Positions 35,125 to 44,252 of a stretch of 64,000 nucleotides of DNA are shown piece by piece. This DNA comes from an uncultured Bacteroides sp. (GTDB lineage: Bacteria > Bacteroidota > Bacteroidia > Bacteroidales > Bacteroidaceae). Both the position numbers and the translations under genes were made by a program. Position 1 is the stretch's first letter, and the number at the start of each line of letters is the position of its first letter. The stretch lies in the NCBI GenBank assembly GCA_947173895.1, contig CAMWGU010000002.1, forward strand, positions 1 through 64,000. Direction: 5' to 3'. Under the pieces are notes generated by a model. That model did not search any database. It was not told the DNA's origin and saw only the letters and a list, made by a program, of their open reading frames with translations.

Positions 35125-36804
35125 TTATGGTTTTACAATGTTTATTTTACGATCTTGAATATTATCAGATTGTATTTTTTGCCTTATGGTCTCTATTGTT
35201 GAAGAATAAATCTTTATAGGTTTTTCTAATATTTTTTTTCCTAACAACTGAGCTTCGTTTATTCTCTCTTGCTCTTTGTATAGCTCGTATAGCTTGAAAA
35301 GTGGCATAAAACGAACTGGACACATATATGATGCTTTTAAATAATGTTTTTCAGCTTCTTGATAATATTTTAGTTTCCAATAATTATCTGCCAGCAGCAT
35401 TTCTGTATCATAATCATTTAAATATTTCGTACATTCCTTTGCTATCTTCAGACTTTCATTATATAACATATTTTCGTAAAGAACAGAACTATAGTTAAAT
35501 AGAAAATAAGGATTATAAAACATTTTATTATACAAATCATGGTATTTCAAATATGCTTTTTCAAAATAGCCGAAGGACACATTCTGTAATTGCTTTTTCC
35601 ATGTGTATTGGCTCAAAGCTTCATCGCAAATATTGCAAACACCATAACAGCATATAATTATTATAAAAGACTTTATACAATAAATGGGCTTTTCTATTTT
35701 ATATATTCTTTTTGTTTTAAAAGAAGCTAAACTATAAGCTAATAAGAATGAGACTAATGGATATCTGAAAGGGTAAGAAAAAGAAGAAGTTATCATGATG
35801 ATTAGCAAACATAGTTTGGCTTCTTCTTTTTTTTCTTTGCAAGTGAATAGAAGGATAAATAGGATAATCAATATTATAAGTCCCACCAAGCCATATTCTA
35901 CCAAAAGTAATAAATATTCATTGAAAGGATGAAATACATTGCTTGCCAGTATGGCGTATTTGTTATCTTTGTCTTTCTGAAATGCTTTTGCTTGAAAGTT
36001 CATATAATTACATTTAAAATTTCCACTTCCTGTTCCACATAATATTGTTTTTTTATTTATCATAGAAGTAGAGGTTTTATAAATGAATATTCGTCCACTA
36101 GTTGAATCGGACTTGCAGAAAATGGCAATGACTAACAAAAAGCAAAATAATAATAGTTGTATGTAGGTTTGGTGTCGAAAAATATAAAAGAAAAGTACAA
36201 CTGTGCATGCTATTGTACCTGTTCTTGATTGTGATATGAGAACAGATGAGAAAATAATGATCCCTCCTATATAGTATAAGGTCTTCTTTTTTTTTAATGT
36301 GGTCTTCTGTATTAATTCGCATGCAAAAGGAAATATGCATGACAATGAAATTGAAAATCCGGCGGGATTATCAAAGCTTCCTGTAACAAAAGTGTAGTTT
36401 TGAATAAAATGTAAGATGCCCCAAACAGATAAGACAACCCCTATGAGTAGAAGAATTTTATTCACCTTTAAACTTGGCAGAGAATTATTATTAATTATAA
36501 AGAAAGAATAAGCCAGCCAAAAGCTAACGAAATTGTAAATAAAAAAAGTATGATGTGGTGAGGCTATGAAAACTCTGATTATTATATAAAATATAGCTGA
36601 CGTAACACAAAGATATATTGCATCTACATTGCACAGAATCTTCTTTTTTATATTTCTTCCTATAAATAGGATTGCCCCAATTAATATAATTAATTGAAAT
36701 GCAATCCATTTAATGGTTGTTGTAGGTTCAACAAATCCTTCGTAAACCGACAGGCTTGTTCCTGTAATAATCAGAAAGTAGAAAAAAGAATCTGGTTTAA
36801 TCAT
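35125..36804 (-). CDS. O-antigen-ligase-like (Wzy_C) membrane protein with TPR tail
   Basis: This 559-residue protein has about ten to twelve membrane helices over the first 390 residues, then a soluble helical tail with TPR-like repeats (FNYSSVLYENMLYNESLKIA, LLADNYWKLKYYQEAEKHYLKA, LFKLYELYKEQERINEAQLL). The Wzy_C pattern appears as SQSRTGTIAC and, in the large loop, GTGSGNFKC...HPFNEYLLLLVEYGLVG. Enzymes of this class either ligate O-antigen to lipid A or transfer glycans to proteins (PglL type). The start overlaps the thioredoxin gene by 8 bases, so it is coupled to the cysteine-rich lipoprotein operon. Very AT-rich: 35701-35760 has 14 G or C of 60. Confidence 0.8.
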   Translation of the reverse strand: MIKPDSFFYFLIITGTSLSVYEGFVEPTTTIKWIAFQLIILIGAILFIGRNIKKKILCNVDAIYLCVTSAIFYIIIRVFIASPHHTFFIYNFVSFWLAYSFFIINNNSLPSLKVNKILLLIGVVLSVWGILHFIQNYTFVTGSFDNPAGFSISLSCIFPFACELIQKTTLKKKKTLYYIGGIIIFSSVLISQSRTGTIACTVVLFFYIFRHQTYIQLLLFCFLLVIAIFCKSDSTSGRIFIYKTSTSMINKKTILCGTGSGNFKCNYMNFQAKAFQKDKDNKYAILASNVFHPFNEYLLLLVEYGLVGLIILIILFILLFTCKEKKEEAKLCLLIIMITSSFSYPFRYPLVSFLLAYSLASFKTKRIYKIEKPIYCIKSFIIIICCYGVCNICDEALSQYTWKKQLQNVSFGYFEKAYLKYHDLYNKMFYNPYFLFNYSSVLYENMLYNESLKIAKECTKYLNDYDTEMLLADNYWKLKYYQEAEKHYLKASYMCPVRFMPLFKLYELYKEQERINEAQLLGKKILEKPIKIYSSTIETIRQKIQSDNIQDRKINIVKP

Positions 36805-37633
36805 GTAACAGGTTTTCTAATTTTGTTTCTGCAAATTCAAGCGAACCTCTGAAAATCACATTGTGACATTTGTCCAAGATGAGGACGGTAGGTACACCAT
36901 CTATTTCTACGTAATCCAATAAAGGGTTTTCGTAATCTGTTGCAAATACGGTGAAATCATATCCTCTGTCAGTAATAAGTTTCTGTCCGGTTTTTATGTC
37001 TTCATCCTTTCTGTCGTTTTTGAGAAAGACAGATGCGATGACAATGGTGGAGTCGCTCTTGTACTTTTCGTGCATTTCTTGTAACTTTGGAAAACTTTTA
37101 AAACAACTGGAGCAATGGCTTCCCCAAAAATCCAATACGATATATTCGCCTTTTAATTCCTTCAGCTTAAAATTTTTATGGCTGTCTTCAAAGGAATAAT
37201 CAGCAACATTTAATGCCTGTTCTTTATTAAGCTTTCCATAGTAATATATTTCACTCCAGTTGTCTTGAACTGTTGTTATTCCAAACAACCATATCATGCA
37301 CCCTATGACGATTAAAATTTTATGTTTAAATTCGTATGTTAGTATTGTCGCGATGAATGCCCATAGAATGCAAAGGCTAAATATAAGAGTCACTTTTGTA
37401 GCCGTAAAATCTATAATTCTTTGTGGTAACTCAAGAATCGCCATTCCTGTAAAAATAGCGCTATAAATCAGCAGTCTTTTTTGTTTGGGGTATTTCTTTA
37501 GCATCCATAGTGTCAGCAGGACATAAAGAATACTCCCTATCAATGTCGCCCACCGAAGAGAGACTGCACGGATGGGACAAAAAATCCAATATGTAGCAAA
37601 TGAATAAAGAAATATTTTGCGAAAAATTTTCAT
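36797..37633 (-). CDS. Membrane protein with TlpA-like thioredoxin domain
   Basis: A 278-residue protein with an N-terminal membrane part of about four to five helices (residues 1-125; WATLIGSILYVLLTLWML, LIFSLCILWAFIATILT and others), then a thioredoxin fold. The redox site is in VLDFWGSHCSSCFKSFPKL (CSSC), and the cis-proline loop is VEIDGVPTVLIL. TlpA/ResA-like domains reduce or oxidise disulfides outside the cytoplasm. The gene lies between the eight-cysteine lipoprotein (63 bases upstream) and the O-antigen-ligase-like gene (8-base overlap). That placement suggests it forms or corrects disulfides in the neighbour product. Confidence 0.85.
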   Translation of the reverse strand: MKIFRKIFLYSFATYWIFCPIRAVSLRWATLIGSILYVLLTLWMLKKYPKQKRLLIYSAIFTGMAILELPQRIIDFTATKVTLIFSLCILWAFIATILTYEFKHKILIVIGCMIWLFGITTVQDNWSEIYYYGKLNKEQALNVADYSFEDSHKNFKLKELKGEYIVLDFWGSHCSSCFKSFPKLQEMHEKYKSDSTIVIASVFLKNDRKDEDIKTGQKLITDRGYDFTVFATDYENPLLDYVEIDGVPTVLILDKCHNVIFRGSLEFAETKLENLLHD

Positions 37634-37696
37634 GGTATATCTTTTATTTTATGTAGTAGACAGAAGTGTTTTAGCTCTGTCTGCTACGTTTTGTTT

Positions 37697-38383
37697 TCAA
37701 ATACCTCCACATGTACCATCGCATGGATAGCTCAATAAAAAACCACAGCCATCTGGAAGTTTTTCACATCCGGATCTAGATTTTTCACAATCCATAGTAA
37801 TACACCAGGCTATAAACTGATCTATTTCACACTCACATTCGCTTTCGCCACTAGACTTAACTATCGCTTTGGATTGTGTTGATGTGCGAATTTTACCGGA
37901 CTTATCTACCAATGTGTTTCCCGTTGCAACGATGCCTTTAATTAGTGGCATATCCCAATTAAGTCTAATCTTTGCATCTTCCACCCATTTATAGAAGAAT
38001 ATATCCATTTTCTCTTGTTCCTCATCTGTCATTTCTTTTGCCCGATTAAATATTTGTGGATTTTTATCAATATAATTAAGAATGATGGCAATGTGAGCTT
38101 TTTCTTCATCATTCCAATCCATTTGCAGAACTTCATTTAATTTGTCTTTCCAAAAGTCTATTTTTTGTTGTTGGGTAAAAGCACGAAATGTTGCACGTTT
38201 TACACTTTCATCCAAATGATTCCATGTACTACGGCTCATGGCTCTAATCTCATCAAGATTGTCATGTACCCATTCATTAATTTCTGGGTTACAACTATAA
38301 ATTTCTTCACTTTGACATCCGGAAAGGATAATAGTTACAAACAGAAAAGCGTAAAAAAATAATTTTTTCTTCATAATTTTCAT
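37697..38383 (-). CDS. Lipoprotein precursor with C-terminal fulvocin C-like eight-cysteine domain
   Basis: This 228-residue protein has a lipoprotein leader with lipobox LSGC at about 19-22. A helical, charged middle (25-175; DEIRAMSRSTWNHLDESVKRA, FWKDKLNEVL) follows. The last 47 residues hold eight cysteines at 183, 185, 194, 199, 206, 213, 221 and 225 (spacing CxC, x8, x4, x6, x6, x7, x3), with GCG and a final GTCGGI. The layout fits the family annotated as bacteriocin fulvocin C-related; fulvocin C is a small Myxococcus bacteriocin with eight cysteines. Whether the tail is cut off and toxic is unknown. It is the second gene of a four-gene operon, 5 bases after the DUF1573 gene. Confidence 0.75.
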   Translation of the reverse strand: MKIMKKKLFFYAFLFVTIILSGCQSEEIYSCNPEINEWVHDNLDEIRAMSRSTWNHLDESVKRATFRAFTQQQKIDFWKDKLNEVLQMDWNDEEKAHIAIILNYIDKNPQIFNRAKEMTDEEQEKMDIFFYKWVEDAKIRLNWDMPLIKGIVATGNTLVDKSGKIRTSTQSKAIVKSSGESECECEIDQFIAWCITMDCEKSRSGCEKLPDGCGFLLSYPCDGTCGGI

Positions 38384-38388
38384 ATTAA

Positions 38389-38769
38389 TTATTTAACAAA
38401 TCCTTTTATTCTTAGTACACACACTTCTTTATCTACATTCGATTCTAAAAAAATGCGTTTATCGAAATGTCCTTTTTGATTTTTTGAATCATAATAGACT
38501 TTCACTTTTCCTTTTTCTCCCCTTCTTATAGGATGTTTGGGATATTCTACTTTTACACATCCACAAGATACAGATGCTTTGTGGATAACAAAAGGGGTAT
38601 TACTTTTTACATTAAAGGAAAATTCTTCAAATTCAACCTTTGAGTTTTTGGCATTGATTTGCCCAAAATCATGTATCTTCTTTTCCCATTCAACATTAGC
38701 CTTTTCTTGTGAAAAAGCATTGTTTAAATTAAGTGTTATTAATATGCATGCAACAACTTTAAATAACAT
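38389..38769 (-). CDS. DUF1573 periplasmic protein
   Basis: A 126-residue exported protein: signal peptide MLFKVVACILITLNLNNAFSQ, then one DUF1573 immunoglobulin-like domain. The hallmark KIHDFGQI near the start and ASVSCGCVKVEYPKHPIRRGEKGKVKV with the paired CGC cysteines are present. Bacteroidota carry many DUF1573 proteins, mostly of unknown role, often beside secreted peptides and thioredoxins. It leads this AT-rich operon. No confident promoter was found in the 100 bases upstream. Confidence 0.88.
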   Translation of the reverse strand: MLFKVVACILITLNLNNAFSQEKANVEWEKKIHDFGQINAKNSKVEFEEFSFNVKSNTPFVIHKASVSCGCVKVEYPKHPIRRGEKGKVKVYYDSKNQKGHFDKRIFLESNVDKEVCVLRIKGFVK

Positions 38770-39458
38770 AATATGATAGTTTTATATTAAAATAGATTAG
38801 TTCATGAATAATGTGTGTATTAATTAAATTCTTTAATTCTATTTAGAATAGTAATCTAAATAAGCTTTTGTTAAATAGACAGTTATTTCTATAAAAAGGG
38901 TAGTCTATATTTTTATTTTTTAAGTTCATTAACATTTGGAGTGGGATAGTGACTACTCCATCTATGAAGAGCATGGAGACACTTATTGTAAACAAGTCGG
39001 ATAGGTCTCGCAATTGGTCTCGATGAAAAGATGGCAGCTTTGGTCGAATCAATCAAATAGGCTTTTCACAGATTTGATATAGACATTCGGTTTCTTTTTT
39101 TGAAGTAGTACTAGGCGAAGAAACGGTTCGGTGTATAGAGATATTCCTTTTGGGGAATAAGGTATCAAGCTATATTTACTTGATTCTCTTGAAAAGATAG
39201 ATTAAAAAGTTGACTATTCCTTTCCAAATCAGGATGCAGTAAAGTATTCTCAATTAATATATTTATCTTGAATATCCTTGTTTGAGTTTTCATTGTACGA
39301 TTAGAAATAATGTTCCTGCTTCAGCTTCGTCAATAATACAAGATTCTAATCGCCCGAGTTTTAGATAACTCCAGCCTTGTTTTTTGTGCTGCCGGTGTAG
39401 AATCCGTGGATTTTATCTAAATTTGCACCTGAATAAACAAATAATAACACCTATCGCA
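38770..39458. other. Long AT-rich intergenic region
   Basis: Almost 700 bases between the DUF1573 gene (minus) and the LTA-synthase-like gene (plus). It must hold the promoters of both. TAAATTTG at 39418-39425 is a fair -7 box for the latter. A 69-codon minus frame at 38843-39052 has no recognisable features. The stretch 39000-39360 reads like a decayed gene in several plus frames but could not be named. Confidence 0.4.
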
Positions 39459-41282
39459 ATGAAAAAGAGAATCGCTTATGTTGGCATGTACTTCTTTACG
39501 CTCCTGCTGATATTTATGATACAGAAACCGTTGTTCATGCTCTATAATGGTTCCATCGAAAAAGGAATAGGGTTTACCGATTATTTGCAGGTGATGGCTC
39601 ACGGAGCCAGCCTGGATGCCACTATGGCGGGATACCTCACGGTGCTTCCCTTTCTGGTGATGCTGGCCAGTATCTGGTTTAAGCGGTTCCCTTTGAAGAA
39701 GATATTGTGGGGCTATTTGGTGTTGGTGGCCGTGCTGGTCTCTTTGGTCTTTGTGGTGGATATGGGGTTGTATCCCTTTTGGGGATTCAAGCTGGATGCT
39801 TCTGTCTTTCTTTATATTGATTCGCCTAAAGAGGCGTTGGCCAGTGTCTCCATGGGGTTCATCCTGTTGAGGCTCTTGGTTATCTTGTTGCTTGCCGCCT
39901 TGAACAGTTGGGTGCTGCTGAGGATAACGCCTGCGGTGCTGGAGGCTACCCGTAAACGGGTGGCCGGAACTGTCGGCATGCTGCTGTTGGGTGGTGTGCT
40001 TTTTGTCATCATCCGGGGTGGGGTGACCGAATCTACTTCCAATATCGGACAAGTGTATTTCAGCAACGACCCTTTTCTGAACCATTCGGCTGTCAATCCT
40101 GATTTCAGTTTGTTGTCTTCCATGGGGAAATCGCAGGATTTCGCATCGGAATTCAACTTCTTTGACGAGGAGAAGCGGGCCGCTTTGTTCGATGGTCTTT
40201 ATCCTACGGCGGATGGTGACAGCGTGGTGCAGGTATTGAACACCCAGCGTCCCAATGTGCTGATTGTGCTGATGGAAGGGTTCGGAGGTGCTTTTGTGGA
40301 GCCTTTGGGCGGACTGCCCGATGTGACTCCCCACTTCAACCGGCTGACAGAGGAGGGTGTGTTCTTTACGAATTGCTATGCCAACAGTTTCCGTACAGAC
40401 CGTGGGACGGTTTGTACGCTCAGCGGTTACCTGGGGTTGCCTACGGCATCGGTGATGAAGATTCCTGTCAAGAGCCGCACGCTTCCTTCCATTGCGGAAG
40501 AGCTGGTTAGGGTCGGTTATCGGACGGATTTCCTATACGGGGGTGATATCAACTTTACCAATATGAAGAGCTATCTGCTGAGCAAGGGCTACCAGCACCT
40601 GACTGCCGACACGGATTTCTCGTTGGCCGAGCAGACCGGCAACGCTTGGGGGGTGAATGATGACATTACGTTTGAGTATCTTTACCGCCGGTTGAAGGAC
40701 AGGACGGAGTCGCCATGGCATACGGCATTCCTGACGCTGAGCAGCCACGAACCCTTTGAGGTGCCTTACCATCGGCTGGACGAGCCGATTCCCAATGCCT
40801 TTGCGTTCACAGACGACTGTCTGGGGAAATTTATAGAGAAACTGAAGCAGACTCCAGTGTGGGAGAACCTGTTGGTGGTGTGCCTGCCCGACCATGGTTT
40901 CTATTATCCGCGCGAGGGGCTCCAAACGGCTCCCAAGTTCTACCATATCCCGATGCTGTGGCTGGGCGGAGCGGTGAAGCAGCCGATGAAGATAGATAAG
41001 CTCATGAACCAGGCCGACCTTGCCGCCACGTTGCTGGGGCAGCTGGGACTGGACCATTCTTCGTTTGCTTTCAGCCGCAATGTGCTGGGCAGCGGTTACA
41101 CCTATCCTTTTGCCTTTTATAGTTTCAATAACGGGTTTTCTTTCCGCGACAGTACCGGTGTGACGGTGTTCGACAATCCTTCGGAAAGCATTCTGCTGGA
41201 CGAACCCTCCGGCTGTGCGGACCGCGTCGACAAAGGAAAAGCCATCTTGCAAAGCGTATATGACGACTTGGGCGGGCGATAG
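39459..41282 (+). CDS. LTA-synthase-like membrane sulfatase-fold phosphotransferase
   Basis: This 607-residue protein has five N-terminal membrane helices (MKKRIAYVGMYFFTLLLIFMI and others, up to about residue 190) and a periplasmic alkaline-phosphatase-fold domain. The nucleophile threonine lies in YANSFRTDRGTVCTLSGY, metal residues in VLIVLMEGFGG and LPDHGFYYP, and FLTLSSHEPF is typical of the LtaS/OpgB/EptA superfamily. In a Gram-negative this usually means transfer of phosphoglycerol or phosphoethanolamine to a glycan or lipid. The start at ATG 39459 is chosen, not the longer frame, because MKKRIAY opens the first helix. It begins the envelope-glycan region. Confidence 0.88.
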   Translation: MKKRIAYVGMYFFTLLLIFMIQKPLFMLYNGSIEKGIGFTDYLQVMAHGASLDATMAGYLTVLPFLVMLASIWFKRFPLKKILWGYLVLVAVLVSLVFVVDMGLYPFWGFKLDASVFLYIDSPKEALASVSMGFILLRLLVILLLAALNSWVLLRITPAVLEATRKRVAGTVGMLLLGGVLFVIIRGGVTESTSNIGQVYFSNDPFLNHSAVNPDFSLLSSMGKSQDFASEFNFFDEEKRAALFDGLYPTADGDSVVQVLNTQRPNVLIVLMEGFGGAFVEPLGGLPDVTPHFNRLTEEGVFFTNCYANSFRTDRGTVCTLSGYLGLPTASVMKIPVKSRTLPSIAEELVRVGYRTDFLYGGDINFTNMKSYLLSKGYQHLTADTDFSLAEQTGNAWGVNDDITFEYLYRRLKDRTESPWHTAFLTLSSHEPFEVPYHRLDEPIPNAFAFTDDCLGKFIEKLKQTPVWENLLVVCLPDHGFYYPREGLQTAPKFYHIPMLWLGGAVKQPMKIDKLMNQADLAATLLGQLGLDHSSFAFSRNVLGSGYTYPFAFYSFNNGFSFRDSTGVTVFDNPSESILLDEPSGCADRVDKGKAILQSVYDDLGGR

Positions 41283-41321
41283 GAATCAATCTCCTACCGT
41301 CTTCTTGATGAAACGCGAACG

Positions 41322-41431
41322 CCGTTTGGCGGTTTGTACATACGTACGTGTAGGCTTATGCATACGTATGTGTAGCCCGATGCATACGTATGTGTAGGCT
41401 TATGCATACGTACGTGTAACCCGATGCTTAT
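41322..41431. repeat. Tandem array of 22-base palindromic units, copy 2
   Basis: Four clear units from 41344, 41366, 41388 and 41410, each 22 bases, with a partial unit before (41322-41343). Halves read GTACGTGTAGG or GTATGTGTAGC and ATGCATAC. The register and sequence match the array at 24871-25112. It begins 40 bases after the LTA-synthase-like stop. Confidence 0.8.
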
Positions 41432-41480
41432 GCAAGAGCGGATAGTATCACCCCTTCATCAGGTTGCTTCTTCCCCTTCC

Positions 41481-41734
41481 CCCTTCATCCTTTCATTTTA
41501 GGTAAAACCATCTATCAATCAATCGGTTGAAGATGATAGGGCATCCCCTCACGACCCTTTCAGCCACCGGCATGAGTCCTTTCACATCTGCCTTCGGCGG
41601 TTTCACACCATACAGCCTTTGTGTGCCGATGAAGGGAGGCTGAAAGGAGGATGAAGGGAGCCGACGGAGTGTCCTCTTACCCTCGGAAGCCCCATCGGCA
41701 GGGCGTTTCGGCGGATAATGAAAGGATGAAGGGA
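41481..41734 (+). repeat. Body of composite repeat element, copy 2 (terminal inverted repeats)
   Basis: CCCTTCATCCTTTCATT (41481-41497) and AATGAAAGGATGAAGGG (41718-41734) are perfect 17-base inverted repeats. The 254-base body is homologous, in opposite orientation, to 24584-24825. Between array and body both copies keep CATCAGGTTGCTT and a C/T-rich linker of 45-49 bases, so array plus body is one unit. The remaining 130 bases up to the glycosyltransferase gene are AT-rich with no further feature. Confidence 0.8.
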
Positions 41735-41868
41735 GAGACTGAATTATTAAAAGAACAGTTTCTAAAACTATGTCGGCACAACAATTATTAACAAATTGGC
41801 ATGCAGTCTTTCTCCAATTGCTCCACTATATATAGAACACAACCTATTTTATCAACGAACTAAAACTA

Positions 41869-44163
41869 ATGACTGAGAAGATTGTTACTCTAGGAGAAAA
41901 AAGACAAGAAACTATGTTTGTGAAAGGAAAAGAACTATTGCTTAAAGTGCTATCGTTTTTATATGCGAAGAAGGTCAATGTGACCGGTATGAATAAAGTG
42001 GAGAAATATAAGATACTGGGATTTACTTTCTTCAGAAAAGCCCAAGACGATGCATTTGTCAGAACGGCTTATTTCAAGTTGTTTCGCTTCACCAGACCGA
42101 TACAGGAGAATGAGTTCTACAGAGAGTTCTCTTCTATGGATTTTGATATGGCCGATCTTCCTTTGCAACAGGACAGGCAGCCGTTGGTCAGCGTCATTGT
42201 GCCCAATTACAATCATGCCCCTTACCTGGAAGAACGCCTGAAATCCATTTACCGGCAGACTTACCGGAACATGGAGGTGATCTTGCTGGATGATGCTTCG
42301 TCGGACCGGAGTGTGGAGATATTGGAAAGGTATGCAGCCCGGTATGCCCATAACACCCGGCTGGTTGTCAATGAAGAGAATTCGGGCAAGGTGTTCCGTC
42401 AGTGGAACAAGGGGCTGCGGCTGGCTAAAGGGGAGCTGGTGTGGATTGCCGAGAGCGATGACTGGTGTGATGCGAACTTTCTGGAAGAGGTGGTAGCGGC
42501 TTTTGTACACCAGTCGGTCATGCTGTCTTTTGCACACAGTGTGTTCATGCAGGAAGGTAAGAGGATATGGACTTTGGAGGACTATCTGTCCGATTTGCCT
42601 GTTTCTTTCAAATCTCCTTTTGTCATGTCTGCCCATTCCATTGTCAACGAGGCTTTTGCCATCAAGAATGTCGTGCCCAATGTAAGCAGTGCCGTTTTTC
42701 GGAATGTAGGAACGATTCCCGATGAGATAACCTCGCTTTGGGGAGAGATGTCCTTGTGTGGCGACTGGTTGTTCTATCTGTGGCTGATCAGAGGAGGAGC
42801 TGTGAGCTATACCAACCGGACGCACAATTACTATCGGATTCATTCGGGAAGCACTTCGCTGAAGATACAGAAGACATTGGACTATTATATAGAAACGTAT
42901 AAGGTGTCTGACTATGTGGCGCGCCATTATGCGGTAGACGCATCTGTGTTCGAAAAAGTGGAACGCAATCTGCTTTGGCATTGCAAGAGGCAGGGAAGTG
43001 TGAGCCCGGACGAGGTGAAGAGGGCATACGATGTATCGGCTTTGCGGAAGAGCATGGAAAGACGGACACTGAATGTAGTGGTTTGCGGTTATGGTATGAT
43101 GCAGGGAGGTGGGGAGATCTTTCCCATCTATCTGGCAAACGAACTGAAAAGGCAGGGGCTGGGAGTTACTTTCATCGATTTCAGAGGAGGGAAATACGAT
43201 GCCGGGATAAGGAAAAAACTGCATCCCGCCATTCCGCTGGTCGAACTGAACAATGTGCGCTATCTGAAAAAGGCGCTCTCGCTTTTAGGAGCGGACATTG
43301 TTCATACCCACGAAGGAAGCACGGACAAGGCGGTGGCCCGCATAGTGAAGAACACCCGTCAGGCATACAAGCACATCATCACCCTTCACGGCATGTACGA
43401 AGCCATATCGAAGGAATACCTGAATGAAATATTGGAAAATGTATTGTATAGCTGTTCGTGTTTTGTGTACATTGCCGACAAAAATCTGATTCCGTTTAAA
43501 GGAGTGGACAAGCCGTTGCGGCTTTCCAAGATAGGCAACGGTCTGCCGATGATTCCTGTACGGCGGCATAGCCGCGCCGAACTGGGAATAGGCGAGCACG
43601 ACTTCTGCATCACGCTGGCTAGCAGAAGCCTGTTTGAAAAAGGATGGCTGGAGGCCATAGAAGCGGTGAAAATGGCCAATGCCCGCTCCGAACGGCCTAT
43701 CCATCTGGTGCTGGTAGGCGATGGCGAATGCTACGACCAGCTGAAGGGCAAGAAGCTGCCTTCCTATATTCATCTGCTGGGCCGCAAGGCAGACGTAAGA
43801 AACTACTTTGCCATGTCCGATTTGGGACTGCTTCCTTCGCGTTTCAAAGGCGAAAGTTTTCCGCTGGTGGTGATAGAGAGTTTCATGAGCGGCGTGCCGG
43901 TGGTGGCCAGCGACATAGGCGAGATCAGAAACATGGTCACGGCCGAGGATGGCAAGATGGCGGGAGTCTTGTTCGAACTGGCCGATTGGGAAATCCCCGT
44001 CGAGAAGTTGGCACAGATATTGTTGCATCTGTCGGTGGACGGAGCGGCTTATCAGAATCTGAAAACAGCGGTTGGCAGTGTACTGCCCAAGTTCGATATT
44101 GCCTTTACGGCACGGCAATACATCCATGTTTATCAGAGTGCGTTAAAAGGAGACAGATGTTAA
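41869..44163 (+). CDS. Bifunctional glycosyltransferase, GT2-GT4 fusion
   Basis: A 764-residue protein with two catalytic domains. The N-terminal GT2 (about 105-310) has PLVSVIVPNYNHAPYLEERL, LLDDASSDRSVEIL and WIAESDDW (acidic metal site). The C-terminal GT4 (about 400-760) has CGYGMMQGGGEIFPIYLANEL, GIGEHDFCITLASRSLFEKG, LVGDGECYDQL and the nucleotide-sugar block LPSRFKGESFPLVVIESFMSG. Each half should add one sugar, so it may build two successive LOS or capsule linkages. Sugars are unknown. It opens the plus-strand cluster, followed by an ABC exporter 89 bases on. Confidence 0.9.
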   Translation: MTEKIVTLGEKRQETMFVKGKELLLKVLSFLYAKKVNVTGMNKVEKYKILGFTFFRKAQDDAFVRTAYFKLFRFTRPIQENEFYREFSSMDFDMADLPLQQDRQPLVSVIVPNYNHAPYLEERLKSIYRQTYRNMEVILLDDASSDRSVEILERYAARYAHNTRLVVNEENSGKVFRQWNKGLRLAKGELVWIAESDDWCDANFLEEVVAAFVHQSVMLSFAHSVFMQEGKRIWTLEDYLSDLPVSFKSPFVMSAHSIVNEAFAIKNVVPNVSSAVFRNVGTIPDEITSLWGEMSLCGDWLFYLWLIRGGAVSYTNRTHNYYRIHSGSTSLKIQKTLDYYIETYKVSDYVARHYAVDASVFEKVERNLLWHCKRQGSVSPDEVKRAYDVSALRKSMERRTLNVVVCGYGMMQGGGEIFPIYLANELKRQGLGVTFIDFRGGKYDAGIRKKLHPAIPLVELNNVRYLKKALSLLGADIVHTHEGSTDKAVARIVKNTRQAYKHIITLHGMYEAISKEYLNEILENVLYSCSCFVYIADKNLIPFKGVDKPLRLSKIGNGLPMIPVRRHSRAELGIGEHDFCITLASRSLFEKGWLEAIEAVKMANARSERPIHLVLVGDGECYDQLKGKKLPSYIHLLGRKADVRNYFAMSDLGLLPSRFKGESFPLVVIESFMSGVPVVASDIGEIRNMVTAEDGKMAGVLFELADWEIPVEKLAQILLHLSVDGAAYQNLKTAVGSVLPKFDIAFTARQYIHVYQSALKGDRC

Positions 44164-44196
44164 TTATGCGGAATATGGAATAACAAGCAGAGCAAT

Positions 44197-44228
44197 GTTG
44201 GGCAGTTGGGCCTTTTTTTATACCTTTG
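44197..44228 (+). promoter_or_regulatory. Promoter of the ABC exporter gene
   Basis: GTTG (44197-44200) is 20 bases from TACCTTTG (44221-44228), 25 bases before the start codon. Confidence 0.6.
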
Positions 44229-44252
44229 CGGCGTGATATATAACTGATAATT

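Noticed and set aside
38843..39052. 69-codon minus-strand frame
   Set aside because: No start context, no domain, in a region that otherwise looks non-coding; probably chance in AT-rich DNA.
41959..43224. 421-codon minus-strand frame
   Set aside because: Antisense shadow of the GT2-GT4 fusion; no recognisable motif.
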